Shown piece after piece: positions 19,263-29,412 of a stretch of 64,000 bases of DNA. The DNA is taken from positions 1 through 64,000 of the forward strand of contig CANRFZ010000006.1 of assembly GCA_947630025.1 (NCBI GenBank). Reading direction: 5' to 3'. This DNA is from an uncultured Lachnospiraceae bacterium (GTDB taxonomy: Bacteria > Bacillota > Clostridia > Lachnospirales > Lachnospiraceae). A model generated the notes under the pieces. That model was not told the DNA's origin. It made no database searches and worked only from the letters and a program-made list of their open reading frames with translations. Both the position numbers and the translations under genes were made by a program. Each line of letters starts with the position of its first letter. The first letter of the stretch is position 1.

Positions 19263-21509
19263 ATGGCAGCAACAGAAGACAGGATCATCAAAACCGAATA
19301 TTCCGAGGTGATGCAGAAATCCTTTATCGACTATGCGATGAGCGTCATTATCGCCAGAGCGCTTCCCGATGTGCGCGACGGCTTAAAGCCGGTGCAGCGC
19401 AGAACCCTCTACGATATGCACGAGCTGGGAATCCGCTACGACAGGCCCTATCGGAAATCGGCGCGTATCGTGGGCGATACGATGGGTAAATACCATCCCC
19501 ACGGCGACAGTTCCATCTATGAGGCGCTGGTCGTGATGGCGCAGGATTTCAAGAAAGGGCTGCCGCTCATCGACGGCCACGGCAACTTCGGCAATATCGA
19601 GGGCGACGGCGCCGCGGCGATGCGTTATACCGAGGCCAGACTGGAAAAAATCACGCAGGAGGCTTTTCTGGCCGATCTGGACAAGGATGTGGTGGATTTC
19701 GTCCCCAACTTCGACGAGACGGAGCGGGAGCCAAGCGTCCTGCCGGTCAAAATCCCGAATCTGCTCGTCAACGGCTCGGAAGGCATCGCGGTGGGTATGG
19801 CTACCAGCACGCCGCCCCACAATCTGGCGGAAGTCATCGACGCCGTCAAAGCCTATATGCTGGACGAAAACATTACGACGCGGGAGCTGATGCGCTATGT
19901 GAAAGGGCCCGATTTTCCCACCGGCGGCATCGTGATCAACGAAGACGAGCTATTGGAAATCTACGAGACGGGCACGGGCAAGATCAAGATCCGCGGCAAG
20001 GTGGAAATCGAGAAAGCCAAGGGCGGCAGAACCAATCTGGTGATCACCGAGATCCCCTATCCGATGATCGGCGCCAATATCGGCAAGTTCCTGCTGGACG
20101 TGGCGGCCCTCGCGGAGACGAAGAAGACGCAGGACATCGTGGATATCACGAACCAGTCCTCCAAAGAGGGCATCCGCATCGTCATCGAGCTCCGCAAGGA
20201 CGCGGATGTGGAGAATTTTAAAAATATGCTCTACAAGAAAACCCGTCTGGAGGACACTTTCGGCGTCAATATGCTGGCCATCGTGGACGGCAGGCCGGAG
20301 ACGATGGGGTTAAAGCAGATCATACAGGAGTGCGTGAAGTTCCAGTATGAGGTGGCGTCTCGGAAATATAAGAATCTGCTGGAAAAGGAGATGGAGCGCA
20401 GGGAGATTCAGGAGGGACTGATCAAAGCCTGCAACGTCATTGACCTGATTATAGAGATACTGCGCGGCTCCAAGGACAGGGCGATGGCGAAAGCCTGTCT
20501 GGTGGAGGGCAGGATCGACGGCATCCGCTTTAAGTCCAAGGAGTCCAAGATCATGGCGGCGCAGCTTCTGTTCACCGAGAAGCAGGCCAACGCCATTCTG
20601 GATATGCGCCTGTATAAGCTGATCGGTCTGGAGATCGAGGCGTTAATCAACGAGCACGAGGAGACCATGGCGAATATTTACCGCTATGAGGATATTCTGG
20701 CCAGAAAGGACGCCATGGCGCAGGTGATCATCAACGAGCTGGACGAGATCAGGGAACAGTACAAGCGCCCCCGCAGGACGCAGATCACGACGGAGAGCGA
20801 GGCCGTCTATGTGGAAAAGAAGATCGAGGAGACGGATATCGTCTTCCTGATGGATCGGTTCGGCTACGCCAAGACGATAGACGTCGCCACCTACGAGCGC
20901 AACCGGGAGGCGGCGGACGGTGAGAACAAATACGCCTTCGTCTGCAAAAATACGGGAAAGGTCTGCCTGTTTACCAACACCGGCCAGCTCCACACGCTGA
21001 AAGTCATGGATCTGCCGATGGGCAGGCTGCGCGACAAGGGCGTGCCGGTGGACAATATCAGCAATTACGATTCCGCCAGAGAGAGCATTGTCTATGCGGC
21101 CAGCCAGAGCGACTTAAACCTGTACCGGGTACTCTTTGCCACCAGACAGGCGATGCTGAAAGTGGTGGACGGCGGCGAGTTTGATGTGGCGAAGCGCACC
21201 GTCGCGGCCACCAAGCTGCAGGACGGCGATGAAGTCGTCAGCGTGGAGACGCTGAAAGAGCAGCGGAATATCGTCCTGCAGACCGCCGACGGGTATTTCC
21301 TGCGGTTTGCCGTGGAGGAGATTCCGGAGAAAAAGAAAGGCGCCGTCGGCGTGCGGGGCATGAAGCTGGGCGCCAAGGACTGCGTGGAGGCGGTCTACTA
21401 CACGCAGAACGCGGTAGAGCATACGATCGAGTACAACGGCAGGCTGCTGGAACTCAACAAGCTGAAACTGGGCCACCGCGACGGCAAGGGCGTCAAGGTC
21501 AGGGCATAG
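19263..21509 (+). CDS. Type IIA DNA topoisomerase, breakage-reunion (A) subunit
   Basis: GyrA/ParC-type subunit of 748 residues that cuts and rejoins DNA. The quinolone-interaction loop is [12 protein letters not shown] and the catalytic tyrosine is in [11 protein letters not shown]. Other core strings are [18 protein letters not shown] and [14 protein letters not shown]. The C-terminal beta-pinwheel is present but I see no QRRGGRG GyrA-box, the element needed for negative supercoiling by gyrase. That favours a topoisomerase IV-like role, although the breakage domain is also close to GyrA. GGAGG lies 12 bp before the ATG and the gene follows its B subunit by 21 bp. Confidence 0.92.
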   Translation: MAATEDRIIKTEYSEVMQKSFIDYAMSVIIARALPDVRDGLKPVQRRTLYDMHELGIRYDRPYRKSARIVGDTMGKYHPHGDSSIYEALVVMAQDFKKGLPLIDGHGNFGNIEGDGAAAMRYTEARLEKITQEAFLADLDKDVVDFVPNFDETEREPSVLPVKIPNLLVNGSEGIAVGMATSTPPHNLAEVIDAVKAYMLDENITTRELMRYVKGPDFPTGGIVINEDELLEIYETGTGKIKIRGKVEIEKAKGGRTNLVITEIPYPMIGANIGKFLLDVAALAETKKTQDIVDITNQSSKEGIRIVIELRKDADVENFKNMLYKKTRLEDTFGVNMLAIVDGRPETMGLKQIIQECVKFQYEVASRKYKNLLEKEMERREIQEGLIKACNVIDLIIEILRGSKDRAMAKACLVEGRIDGIRFKSKESKIMAAQLLFTEKQANAILDMRLYKLIGLEIEALINEHEETMANIYRYEDILARKDAMAQVIINELDEIREQYKRPRRTQITTESEAVYVEKKIEETDIVFLMDRFGYAKTIDVATYERNREAADGENKYAFVCKNTGKVCLFTNTGQLHTLKVMDLPMGRLRDKGVPVDNISNYDSARESIVYAASQSDLNLYRVLFATRQAMLKVVDGGEFDVAKRTVAATKLQDGDEVVSVETLKEQRNIVLQTADGYFLRFAVEEIPEKKKGAVGVRGMKLGAKDCVEAVYYTQNAVEHTIEYNGRLLELNKLKLGHRDGKGVKVRA

Positions 21510-21539
21510 CGGCGCAGGAGACGAAAAAGGAAGCAAGCG

Positions 21540-22097
21540 ATGAGAGTGATAGCGGGAACGGCCAAGAGCCTGCGGTTAAAGACGCCGGAAGGCATGGATA
21601 CGAGGCCCACCACGGACCGAATCAAGGAGACGTTGTTCAATATGCTGCAGCCGGATCTGCCGGGAGCGGTGTTTCTCGACCTTTTCAGCGGCAGCGGCGG
21701 CATCGGCATCGAAGCGCTGAGCCGCGGGGCGCGGCACGCTTATTTCGTGGAGAACAACAGAAACGCCCTCGCCTGCATCACGGAAAATCTCCGCTTCACA
21801 GGTTTTCTTGATCGCGCGACGGTATTAAGGCGCGACGCGGCAGCGGCCCTTTCGGAGATCCATGAAAAAGCGGCGGACATTATTTTTATGGACCCGCCCT
21901 ATGACCGGGGCTATGAGAGCCAGATTCTCTCTGTCCTAGGGGAGATGCCCTATGTCACAGAGGACACGCTGATCGTTGTGGAGGCGTCGTTAAACGGAGA
22001 CCTGTCGGCTCTGGGCAGCCCGGCTTTTGCCGTGGTGAAGGAGAAGCGGTACAAGACCAACCGACATCTTTTCTGCCGCAGGGCGCAGGACGGCTGA
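21540..22097 (+). CDS. rsmD: 16S rRNA (guanine(966)-N(2))-methyltransferase
   Basis: SAM-dependent N2-methyltransferase acting on small-subunit rRNA during ribosome assembly. RsmD hallmarks are the start [13 protein letters not shown], the segment [16 protein letters not shown], the SAM motif [20 protein letters not shown] and the catalytic MDPPYDRG. The 185-residue length is normal. It lies 30 bp after the topoisomerase A gene and is followed by coaD, the classic rsmD-coaD pairing of Firmicutes. Confidence 0.94.
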   Translation: MRVIAGTAKSLRLKTPEGMDTRPTTDRIKETLFNMLQPDLPGAVFLDLFSGSGGIGIEALSRGARHAYFVENNRNALACITENLRFTGFLDRATVLRRDAAAALSEIHEKAADIIFMDPPYDRGYESQILSVLGEMPYVTEDTLIVVEASLNGDLSALGSPAFAVVKEKRYKTNRHLFCRRAQDG

Positions 22098-22206
22098 GCG
22101 TCGAATACGCATTATTTTAGACAAAAAGAAAAAAATGAGAGACATTTCGGCCAAAGTGATTTATGATAGGAAAAACGGCAAAAAACAGGAAAGGCATATT
22201 TTAGGC

Positions 22207-22695
22207 ATGAATGCAGCGATTTATCCGGGCAGTTTTGATCCCGTCACCTACGGACATCTGGACATTATCAGGCGTGCGGCGGAGATTTTTGACGAGTTGA
22301 CAGTGAGCGTTTTGAATAATAAAGTAAAGAGTCCATTGTTTTCTGTGGAAGAACGTGTTAAGATGTTAGAGGAGGCGACGAAGGATCTCCCCAATGTCAA
22401 AATTGATTCTTTCAGCGGCCTGCTGATCGATTATGCGCGGGAAAAGAACGTCCGCGTGGCGATCAGAGGGCTTCGGGCGATCACTGATTTTGAATATGAG
22501 CTGCAGATCGCCCAGACCAACAGGAAGTTTTCCGGCGGGGATCTGGACACGATGTTTCTGGCGACCAGTCTGGAGTATGCGTATCTAAGCTCCTCGACGG
22601 TGAAGGAGATCGCCAGCTTCAATGGGGATATTTCACAGTGCGTGCCCGATTTTGTCGCCGGGCGGATCTATGAAAAATACGGATATCAGAGATAG
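22207..22695 (+). CDS. coaD: Phosphopantetheine adenylyltransferase
   Basis: Joins 4'-phosphopantetheine and ATP to dephospho-CoA, the penultimate step of coenzyme A synthesis. The nucleotidyltransferase motif is [16 protein letters not shown] and the second signature is [12 protein letters not shown] start at ATG 22207 ([10 protein letters not shown]), which matches the normal length of about 160 residues; an upstream in-frame start at 22135 would add a charged tail not expected in the family. AGGAAAGG lies 12 bp upstream. Confidence 0.95.
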   Translation: MNAAIYPGSFDPVTYGHLDIIRRAAEIFDELTVSVLNNKVKSPLFSVEERVKMLEEATKDLPNVKIDSFSGLLIDYAREKNVRVAIRGLRAITDFEYELQIAQTNRKFSGGDLDTMFLATSLEYAYLSSSTVKEIASFNGDISQCVPDFVAGRIYEKYGYQR

Positions 22696-22703
22696 GAGCA
22701 GAG

Positions 22704-23306
22704 ATGAGCAGTAGAATCGAACAGTTGATCGACGAAATCGAAGATTATGTGGACGGGTGCAAGTACCAGCCGTTGTCCAAGACAAACATCATCGTCAACA
22801 AGGAAGAAATCGACGAATTGCTGCGGGAACTTCGCATGAAGACGCCCGATGAGATCAAGCGTTATCAGAAGATCATCACGAACAAGGAAGCGATTCTGAA
22901 CGACGCGCGGGCCAAAGCGGAGGCGCTGATCCAAGACGCCACGGCGCAGACGACCGAGCTGATCAACGAACACGAGATCATGCAGCAGGCTTATGCGCAG
23001 GCCAATGAGGTGGTTCGGATGGCGACGATGCAGGCGCAGGATATCCTGAATACCGCCACGATCGAGGCCAACGATATCAGGACGTCCGCCATGCAGTATC
23101 TGGACGATATGCTGGCGAATCTCGAAAACGCGATGACGGCGACGCTGGCGACTACGACCGAGCATTACGAGAGCTTCTACAATACGATCAATCAGTACAA
23201 CGAAACCGTCAAGGCAAACCGCGCGGAGCTGCGTCCGGCACAGGTGGAACAGATGCTCCGGGAGGCGGAGGGCGAAGGCGAAGCGTCCGAACTGGATCTG
23301 ATGTGA
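22704..23306 (+). CDS. Coiled-coil protein, ATP-synthase-subunit-like / DivIVA-like
   Basis: A 200-residue, almost entirely helical protein. A short ordered N-terminus (IEQLIDEIEDYVDGCKYQPL) is followed by LRELRMKTPDEIKRYQKI and a long Ala/Gln/Glu-rich coiled coil (residues ~60-180) with heptad-like spacing. Such proteins next to coaD in Clostridia are often labelled V-type ATPase subunit H-like or ATPase by coiled-coil similarity only; there is no nucleotide-binding motif. A scaffold or cell-division-related role is a guess. It begins 8 bp after coaD and ends in a hairpin terminator, so it is the last gene of that operon. Confidence 0.75.
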   Translation: MSSRIEQLIDEIEDYVDGCKYQPLSKTNIIVNKEEIDELLRELRMKTPDEIKRYQKIITNKEAILNDARAKAEALIQDATAQTTELINEHEIMQQAYAQANEVVRMATMQAQDILNTATIEANDIRTSAMQYLDDMLANLENAMTATLATTTEHYESFYNTINQYNETVKANRAELRPAQVEQMLREAEGEGEASELDLM

Positions 23307-23366
23307 CCGATCCCGCGCGCAGGCGTGCGGTTACGGAAATTACATAATATTACAACGAGCAGATGA

Positions 23367-23399
23367 CAAGCCGGTTTGCGTAAGCCGGCTTGTTTATAT
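23367..23399 (+). terminator. Terminator after the rsmD-coaD operon
   Basis: CAAGCCGG and CCGGCTTG form an 8-bp stem with a 10-nt loop, followed by the T-rich TTTATAT. Confidence 0.7.
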
Positions 23400-23456
23400 C
23401 ATGAGAAAGACCGCGTGAGGTGAAAATCATGCGGATTGTGCGGAATGAGGATGAAG

Positions 23457-24866
23457 ATGAAATTCGGTTTCCACGGAAAACGGTATCTCGCGGCTATACT
23501 GGGCGCCGCCCTGTTTCTAAGCGGCCCTGCGTGCGGCATCTCCCATGCGGCCGAGACGGACGCTGCCGCGCAAAAGATGCCCTACGGCGCGGAAGATACC
23601 CCGGTGGTGATCGTCATCGATCCCGGCCACGGCGGGGAGAATCTGGGCGCGGAGTACGAAGACTACACCGAAAAGGATATGACGCTGGCCGTGGCGGAGG
23701 CCATGAAAGAAGAACTGGAAAAGTACGAAGGCGTCACCGTCTATCTGACCAGAACCGGCGACGAGGATCTGTCGCTGGACGAGCGGTGCGCATACGCCGA
23801 GAGCGTGGACGCCGACTTCCTGTTCTGCCTGCATTTCAATATGTCGGAGCAGCATACGCTTTTCGGCGCGGAATGCTGGGTGTCCGCCTTCGGCGAGAAC
23901 TATAGCAAGGGGTATGGTTTCGCCTCCATCGAGATCGGTATGCTGCAGGAGATGGGCCTTTTTTCCCGCGGCATCAAGACCAGACTGAATGACAAAGGCA
24001 CGGACTATTACGGCATCCTGCGGCACTCCGTGGAGAGAAGCGTGCCCTGCGTCCTGATCGAGCACTGCCATCTGGACCAGGCTCACGACCAGCCGTTCTA
24101 TGACCATGACGAAAAACTTAGGGCGTTCGGCATTCTGGATGCCACCGCCGCGGCGAAATATTTCGGCCTGCGCTCGGAAACGCTGGGCGTAGATTACAGC
24201 GGCTGGCTGAAAGAGGAAGTCGCCGTTCCGACGACGGCGGTGTCGCCGGATCGTTCGGAGCCTGACGTCTGCATAATCGATGTGACGGAGCAGAATACGG
24301 AAAACGGTGAAATCACGGTGGAATTGTCGGCTGCCGACTACGACAGCGGGATGCTTTACTATACTTACAGTTACGACAACGGCGCGCATTTCAGCGAGCT
24401 GCAGCCGTGGCCGGATGCGTCGTCGGACACGATCCGTTTCGTCATGCAGGTGCCGCCCCGCGTGCTGCCGCAGATCGTCGTAAACGCCTACAACGGCTAC
24501 GATCTCTACACTGCCAGCAACATGGTGTCGCTGCCCTCCATGGACTACAAGACCGAGGAGGAGCTGGCGGCTATGGAAGCGGTGGAGAGTCTCTCCGGAG
24601 ATGTGGCGGATGGAGAGACGTTTCTGCCGGATGGCGGCGCAACCGTCCAAGACGGCATCACGGTGCATGATGTCACCGCGGAGACGGCAGGGGAACCCGC
24701 GGACGGGCAGCCGTCCCTCACCGGGTTTCTGACGGTGAGCCTGCTCTGCGTGCTGCTGCTGGCGGCCATGGTGCTCTCGCTGACGCTGATACTGGGCGGC
24801 AGGAAACGGAGGCGCAGGCGGCGGAAGAAGTCCGTCCGGCGCGGGCGGCAGGATTTTGACCGGTGA
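23457..24866 (+). CDS. Membrane-anchored N-acetylmuramoyl-L-alanine amidase
   Basis: Cleaves the lactyl-amide bond between glycan and peptide in the cell wall. A signal peptide (about 1-30) is followed by an Amidase_3 domain: zinc ligands His in DPGHGGENLG, Glu in the YTEKDMTL segment and His in FCLHFNMS, with the catalytic Glu in LIEHCHLD. After a beta-rich middle comes a single membrane segment (LTVSLLCVLLLAAMVLSLTL) and a very basic tail of Arg and Lys. The enzyme is thus predicted to be outside the cell and tethered at its C-terminus. The start is uncertain: ATG 23457 has GAGGA 5 bp upstream, while in-frame TTG 23436 and ATGs 23445 and 23451 are possible. Confidence 0.85.
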   Translation: MKFGFHGKRYLAAILGAALFLSGPACGISHAAETDAAAQKMPYGAEDTPVVIVIDPGHGGENLGAEYEDYTEKDMTLAVAEAMKEELEKYEGVTVYLTRTGDEDLSLDERCAYAESVDADFLFCLHFNMSEQHTLFGAECWVSAFGENYSKGYGFASIEIGMLQEMGLFSRGIKTRLNDKGTDYYGILRHSVERSVPCVLIEHCHLDQAHDQPFYDHDEKLRAFGILDATAAAKYFGLRSETLGVDYSGWLKEEVAVPTTAVSPDRSEPDVCIIDVTEQNTENGEITVELSAADYDSGMLYYTYSYDNGAHFSELQPWPDASSDTIRFVMQVPPRVLPQIVVNAYNGYDLYTASNMVSLPSMDYKTEEELAAMEAVESLSGDVADGETFLPDGGATVQDGITVHDVTAETAGEPADGQPSLTGFLTVSLLCVLLLAAMVLSLTLILGGRKRRRRRRKKSVRRGRQDFDR

Positions 24867-25868
24867 TTACCCGCAGGGCGTCAGGAGATGACAGAGGAAG
24901 TAACACAGCGCGGTGAGCAGTGATTGTGCGATCTTATGCAGAATGTAGGGTTTTAACGGCAGATCCGTGTCGGCGATCATACTGTAGGTCTGTACGATAC
25001 AGGAGAAGCCGCCGAACGGAAGCAGGATCAGGATCGGATAAAAAAGTGACTGACCGGAATAGTCAATACCACCGGTAATCTCCAGCACGCAGCGGTACAG
25101 GCGCAGCAGATCCGCGGGCGCGTTCCGAAAGGGATAAAAGGCGATGTTGAGCAGATTAAAAAAAATCATATAGCCGCCCAGTCCGGCGATGCCGATGAGC
25201 CCTGATTTAACGGAGGCATCTATGGCCGCCGGAAGGGACAGGGCGGCGGTTTGGGAAGCGGCTGAGGGAGCGTTTTCTTCCTGCCGGAGCGGTTCTGCGG
25301 CTGACGGCAGGACGCGCGGTGTTTTCCTGTTCCGGATTCCTAGACGGCGCGATGCCGGATGCGGCAGGCGGAACAGGAGCAGGCCGTAGAGAAGCGGCAG
25401 GCCGTACATGATCAGAAACGGCACGGCGGGCTTGGCGATGCCCAGCGTCGGCACCACATAGCCCAGAAAATAGATCGGGCCGATATTGTTGCAGAAATAC
25501 AGAAGCCTGCGGCTTTCGTCCGCGGACAGACGGCCTGCGCGGTACAGTTCGGCCACCGTCCGCGCACCCATGGGGAAGCCGCACAGAAACCCTATCATCA
25601 TCACATAGGCGCCGTTGGCGGAGGTGCCGTACAGTCTGTGCAGCAGCGGGTGGAGCAGGGCGGCGAAGCGCTCCGTCAGGTTCATGCGGATCATGATGCC
25701 GGACAGGATCATAAACGGAAGCAGCGTCGGCACCATCTTAGTCAGCCACAGATGCAGTCCGGTGTAGGCGTATTCCAGCGATACCGCGGGATAGCGCAAT
25801 AACAGCGCGGTCAGGTACAGAAACAGGGCGGTATACAGATAGGGGCTTATCTTGTGAAGCTGCCGCAT
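24867..25868 (-). CDS. YlbJ-like membrane protein (nucleoside-recognition/Gate domain)
   Basis: A 333-residue polytopic protein with about eight membrane segments. The strings MIGFLCGFPMGARTVAELYR, LLYFCNNIGPIYF and AGLGGYMIFFN match the Gate-domain pattern of the sporulation membrane protein YlbJ and its relatives. The transported or recognised molecule is unknown. AGGAGAGG lies just before the ATG. It is convergent with the amidase gene, the two stop codons being adjacent. A polar loop of about 45 residues (about 180-225) is less conserved-looking than the rest. It could be a YlbJ paralogue rather than the true sporulation gene. Confidence 0.75.
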   Translation of the reverse strand: MRQLHKISPYLYTALFLYLTALLLRYPAVSLEYAYTGLHLWLTKMVPTLLPFMILSGIMIRMNLTERFAALLHPLLHRLYGTSANGAYVMMIGFLCGFPMGARTVAELYRAGRLSADESRRLLYFCNNIGPIYFLGYVVPTLGIAKPAVPFLIMYGLPLLYGLLLFRLPHPASRRLGIRNRKTPRVLPSAAEPLRQEENAPSAASQTAALSLPAAIDASVKSGLIGIAGLGGYMIFFNLLNIAFYPFRNAPADLLRLYRCVLEITGGIDYSGQSLFYPILILLPFGGFSCIVQTYSMIADTDLPLKPYILHKIAQSLLTALCYFLCHLLTPCG

Positions 25869-26017
25869 ACGCCTCTCCTTTGCCGGATATCGGACGCCGG
25901 CGGAAAGCCTTGCCGCCTGCGCCGCTGCTTATGTATATTGTATATTCCGGAGAGGCGCTTTTTATGAGAAATGAGGAGAACGGTATTGCCGAACCGGGCG
26001 GAAGGGAGACAGACGAA

Positions 26018-26677
26018 ATGCTGGAGGCAGTCATTTTTGATTTGGACGGTTCCATGGCGGATTCCATGTGGATGTGGAGGGCCATCGACATAGAATATCT
26101 GGGCAGGTTCGGCATCGCGCTGCCGGAGAATCTCCAGTCCTGCATCGAGGGCATGAGCTTCAGCGAGACCGCCGTCTATTTTAAGGAGCGGTTCGCGCTG
26201 GAAGACGGGCTGGACACGATCAAGGCGGACTGGAACCGGATGGCCTATGACAAGTATGCCCGCGAAGTGCCGCTCAAGGACGGCGTGCGCGAATTGTTGG
26301 ACTACTGCAGAGGAAACGGCGTCAAGCTGGGAATCGCCACCAGCAATTCCAGAGAACTGGCGGAGAGTTTTATCAACGCGCAGGGGCTGGGTCGCTATTT
26401 TGACTGCATCATGACGGGCTGCGACGTGTCCAAGGGCAAACCCGCGCCGGACGTCTATCTGGCCGTGGCCGAAGCGCTGGACGTCGCCCCGGCCAACTGT
26501 CTTGTGTTTGAAGACATCATTCCGGGGATTCAGGCGGGCAAAGCCGCCGGGATGCGGGTGTGCGCGGTGTACGACAAATATTCCGAGCATCAGGACGAGG
26601 AGAAAAAGCGCCTGTCCGATTACTATACCTATGAGTTTAAGGAGTTGATAGACGATGGGATTCTTGCCGGTCTCTAA
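26018..26677 (+). CDS. HAD-family phosphatase, beta-phosphoglucomutase-like
   Basis: A haloacid-dehalogenase superfamily hydrolase of about 219 residues. The catalytic motif I is [12 protein letters not shown] (nucleophile and acid/base Asp), motif II is IATSNSREL, motif III is [10 protein letters not shown] and motif IV is [13 protein letters not shown]. The substrate is probably a small phosphorylated metabolite and is not predictable. I chose ATG 26018 (MLEAVIFD), with AGGGAG 9 bp upstream; an in-frame ATG at 25964 has an equally good GGAGAGG and would add 18 polar residues. Its 3' end overlaps the YgiQ gene by 23 bp, so the two are translated from one message. Confidence 0.85.
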   Translation: MLEAVIFDLDGSMADSMWMWRAIDIEYLGRFGIALPENLQSCIEGMSFSETAVYFKERFALEDGLDTIKADWNRMAYDKYAREVPLKDGVRELLDYCRGNGVKLGIATSNSRELAESFINAQGLGRYFDCIMTGCDVSKGKPAPDVYLAVAEALDVAPANCLVFEDIIPGIQAGKAAGMRVCAVYDKYSEHQDEEKKRLSDYYTYEFKELIDDGILAGL

Positions 26678-28508
26678 GGAGGATATGGCGGCGCGCGGCA
26701 TCGGGCAGCTTGACTTTGTCTATGTCATCGGAGACGCCTATGTGGATCATCCTTCGTTCGGCCACGCCATCATCAGCCGCGTGCTGGAAGCCCACGGCTA
26801 CCGTGTGGGGATCATCTCCCAGCCGGACTGGAGGGATAAGCGTAGCGTCATGGCGCTGGGAAGGCCCCGGCTGGCGTTCCTTGTCTCCGCCGGCAATATG
26901 GATTCCATGGTAAACCATTACTATGTGTCGGGCAGAAGACGCCGGGAGGACGCCTATACGCCCGGCGGCAGGACGGGCAGAAGGCCCGACCGCGCCTCTG
27001 TGGTCTACGGCAATCTGATCCGGCAGGCGTACAGCGACGTGCCGGTGATCCTCGGCGGGATCGAGGCCAGCCTGCGCAGGATGGCGCATTACGATTACTG
27101 GTCGGACAGTTTCAGACGTTCGGTGCTGCTGGACAGCCAAGCCGATCTGATTTCCTACGGCATGGGAGAAAAGGCCATCGTGGAGATCGCCGAGGCGCTG
27201 GACAGCGGCATCGCGGTCAAAGATATCACCTTCGTGGCCGGAACCGTTTATAAGACGAACACTGCCGCGGATGTCTACGACGGCGAGCTGCTGCCTTCCT
27301 ATGAGGAGATGAAAAAGAATCCCGCCCGCTATGCCCGGAGCTTCCGCATACAGTATGAAAATACCGATCCCTTTAACGGCAGGACACTGATAGAGCCCTA
27401 TGCGGAGAATCTGTATGTGGTACAGAATCCGCCCGCGAAGCCGCTGACGACGCTGGAGATGGACGATATCTACGAACTGCCCTATATGCGGACGTATCAT
27501 CCCTCTTACGAGCGGGAAGGAGGCGTACCCGCGGTGGAGGAAATCCGGTTTTCGCTTGTCAGCAGCAGGGGATGTTTCGGCGGCTGCAGCTTCTGCGCGC
27601 TGACCTTTCATCAGGGGCGCATCGTGCAGGCCAGAAGCCATGAATCGCTGCTGCGGGAGGCGGCGGCCATGACGAAGGAGCCGGACTTCAAGGGCTATAT
27701 TCATGATGTGGGCGGGCCTACGGCCAATTTCCGGCATCCCGCCTGTGAGAAACAGATGACGCAGGGCGTCTGCCGGGACAGGCAGTGCCTTTTCCCGAAG
27801 CCGTGTCCAAACCTGCGGGCCGACCACACCGATTATCTGTCGCTGCTGCGCAAGCTGCGGGCGCTGCCCGGCGTCAAGAAGGTCTTTATCCGCTCCGGGC
27901 TTCGATTCGACTATCTGCTGGCGGATGCGGACGACACCTTTTTCCGGGAGCTGGCGGCGTATCATGTCAGCGGGCAGCTCAAAGTGGCGCCGGAGCACAT
28001 CTGCGACAACGTGCTTGCCCTGATGGGGAAGCCGAAACGTCAGGTGTACGAGCGTTTCGTAAAAAAATATGACGCCATCAATAAGCAGCTTGGCAAAAAG
28101 CAGTTTCTGGTGCCGTACCTGATGTCCTCGCATCCCGGCTCCTCGCTGAAAGAAGCGGTGGAGCTGGCGGAGTATCTGCGGGATCTGGGCTATATGCCGG
28201 AACAGGTGCAGGATTTCTATCCGACGCCGTCCACGGTCTCCACGGTCATGTATTATACCGGCATCGATCCGCGCACCGGCAGGAAGGTCTATGTCTGCCG
28301 CAATCCCCATGAAAAGGCGATGCAGCGGGCGCTGATCCAGTACCGTGATCCGAGGAACTACGAACTGGTGCGGGAAGCGCTGATGCAGGCGGGCAGGGAG
28401 GATCTGATCGGCTTCGGCGGCAAGTGCCTGATCCGCCCTGCGAAAACCTCCGGCGGCAGAAACAGAGCAGGTCACAGGAAAAACAACAGAACGGAGAGGC
28501 AGCGATGA
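26655..28508 (+). CDS. YgiQ family radical SAM protein
   Basis: A 617-residue radical-SAM enzyme of the UPF0313/YgiQ family, function unresolved. The N-terminal region starts [19 protein letters not shown]. The [4Fe-4S] cluster motif CxxxCxxC is [20 protein letters not shown], and a cysteine-rich insertion ([20 protein letters not shown]) typical of YgiQ follows. The C-terminal part has [20 protein letters not shown]. The length is within the family range. It overlaps the HAD gene upstream and the SDR gene downstream (4-bp ATGA overlap), indicating tight translational coupling. Confidence 0.92.
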   Translation: MGFLPVSKEDMAARGIGQLDFVYVIGDAYVDHPSFGHAIISRVLEAHGYRVGIISQPDWRDKRSVMALGRPRLAFLVSAGNMDSMVNHYYVSGRRRREDAYTPGGRTGRRPDRASVVYGNLIRQAYSDVPVILGGIEASLRRMAHYDYWSDSFRRSVLLDSQADLISYGMGEKAIVEIAEALDSGIAVKDITFVAGTVYKTNTAADVYDGELLPSYEEMKKNPARYARSFRIQYENTDPFNGRTLIEPYAENLYVVQNPPAKPLTTLEMDDIYELPYMRTYHPSYEREGGVPAVEEIRFSLVSSRGCFGGCSFCALTFHQGRIVQARSHESLLREAAAMTKEPDFKGYIHDVGGPTANFRHPACEKQMTQGVCRDRQCLFPKPCPNLRADHTDYLSLLRKLRALPGVKKVFIRSGLRFDYLLADADDTFFRELAAYHVSGQLKVAPEHICDNVLALMGKPKRQVYERFVKKYDAINKQLGKKQFLVPYLMSSHPGSSLKEAVELAEYLRDLGYMPEQVQDFYPTPSTVSTVMYYTGIDPRTGRKVYVCRNPHEKAMQRALIQYRDPRNYELVREALMQAGREDLIGFGGKCLIRPAKTSGGRNRAGHRKNNRTERQR

Positions 28509-29329
28509 AGATAGCAGTTATTACCGGCGCATCCTCCGGCATGGGGTACGCCTTCGCGGAGCAGATCGACGGCAGACTGTGCCGGACGGACGAGATATGG
28601 CTTCTGGCGCGCAGATGTGCGCCCATGGAGGAGTTGGCGCGCACGATGAAGACCAAAACCCGCGTGGTCGCCATCGACCTGACGGACGACAGGGAGCTTG
28701 CGCGTTTTCGGGAAGTGCTCGCCTTAAGCGGTGCGAAGATCACGTTGTTAGTCAACTGTGCCGGAGCCGGCAGCTACGGCGCGTTTGCGGCGCAGCCGGA
28801 GGAGGACGCCGGACGGACGGTGCGCCTCAATGCGGAGGCGCTGACGAGGCTGACCGGCATCTGCCTGCCCTATATGCGCAGGGGAAGCCGGATAGTGCAG
28901 TTTGCCTCCGGCGCGGCCTTTGTACCCCAGAAGCACTTTGCGGTATACGCGGCCTCCAAAGCATATGTCTACTCGTTCGGCAGGGCGCTTGGCAGGGAAT
29001 TAAAAGAGCGGGGCATCACCGTGACCACCGTATGTCCGGGGCCGGTAGACACGCCATTTCTCGACCGCGCCTACACGGACAGGGCGCAGATGGGGCGTCT
29101 CAAGCGGCTCACTCTCGTCAGTCCCCGGCGCGTTGTCGGCAAGGCCATCGACGACTGTATCCGGGGCCGCGCCGTGTCGGTCTGCGGGATGCCGATGATA
29201 GCGTTGTACGCGGCCACGCAGGGCATCCCGAATCTGCTGTCCGGCGCGATGGATGCCATATGCGGGTATGGCGGCGGTGCTGATAGGCGGTACAGGCAGG
29301 GAAATACGAGAGAAATTAGGAAAACTTAG
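28505..29329 (+). CDS. Short-chain dehydrogenase/reductase
   Basis: A 274-residue NAD(P)-dependent oxidoreductase of the classical SDR type. The nucleotide-binding motif is [11 protein letters not shown], followed by [11 protein letters not shown]. The catalytic Ser in FASGAAFVP lies 13 residues before the Tyr of YAASK, and CPGPVDTPF completes the fold. The substrate is unknown. The ATG at 28505 overlaps the YgiQ stop. The C-terminus ([17 protein letters not shown]) is basic and looks tacked on. It is the third gene of a HAD-YgiQ-SDR cluster without an obvious common pathway. Confidence 0.88.
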   Translation: MKIAVITGASSGMGYAFAEQIDGRLCRTDEIWLLARRCAPMEELARTMKTKTRVVAIDLTDDRELARFREVLALSGAKITLLVNCAGAGSYGAFAAQPEEDAGRTVRLNAEALTRLTGICLPYMRRGSRIVQFASGAAFVPQKHFAVYAASKAYVYSFGRALGRELKERGITVTTVCPGPVDTPFLDRAYTDRAQMGRLKRLTLVSPRRVVGKAIDDCIRGRAVSVCGMPMIALYAATQGIPNLLSGAMDAICGYGGGADRRYRQGNTREIRKT

Positions 29330-29337
29330 GAGTGCTG

Positions 29338-29384
29338 AGAAGAACTCAGAAGAACTTAGAAGAACTTAGAAGAACTTAGAAGAA
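29338..29384 (+). repeat. 10-bp tandem repeat
   Basis: AGAAGAACTT or AGAAGAACTC is repeated four times head to tail (29338-29377) plus a partial fifth unit, between the SDR stop and the next ribosome binding site. Length variation would change the spacing between the two genes but not their frames. Confidence 0.7.
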
Positions 29385-29412
29385 ATCGGGAGATCATAGG
29401 AAGGAGACTACT

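Noticed and set aside
23429-23905. Plus-strand open frame overlapping the start of the amidase gene
   Set aside because: It has a good ribosome binding site (GAGGTG), but its translation is a basic low-complexity shadow of the amidase frame. It is kept only as a reason why the amidase start is uncertain.
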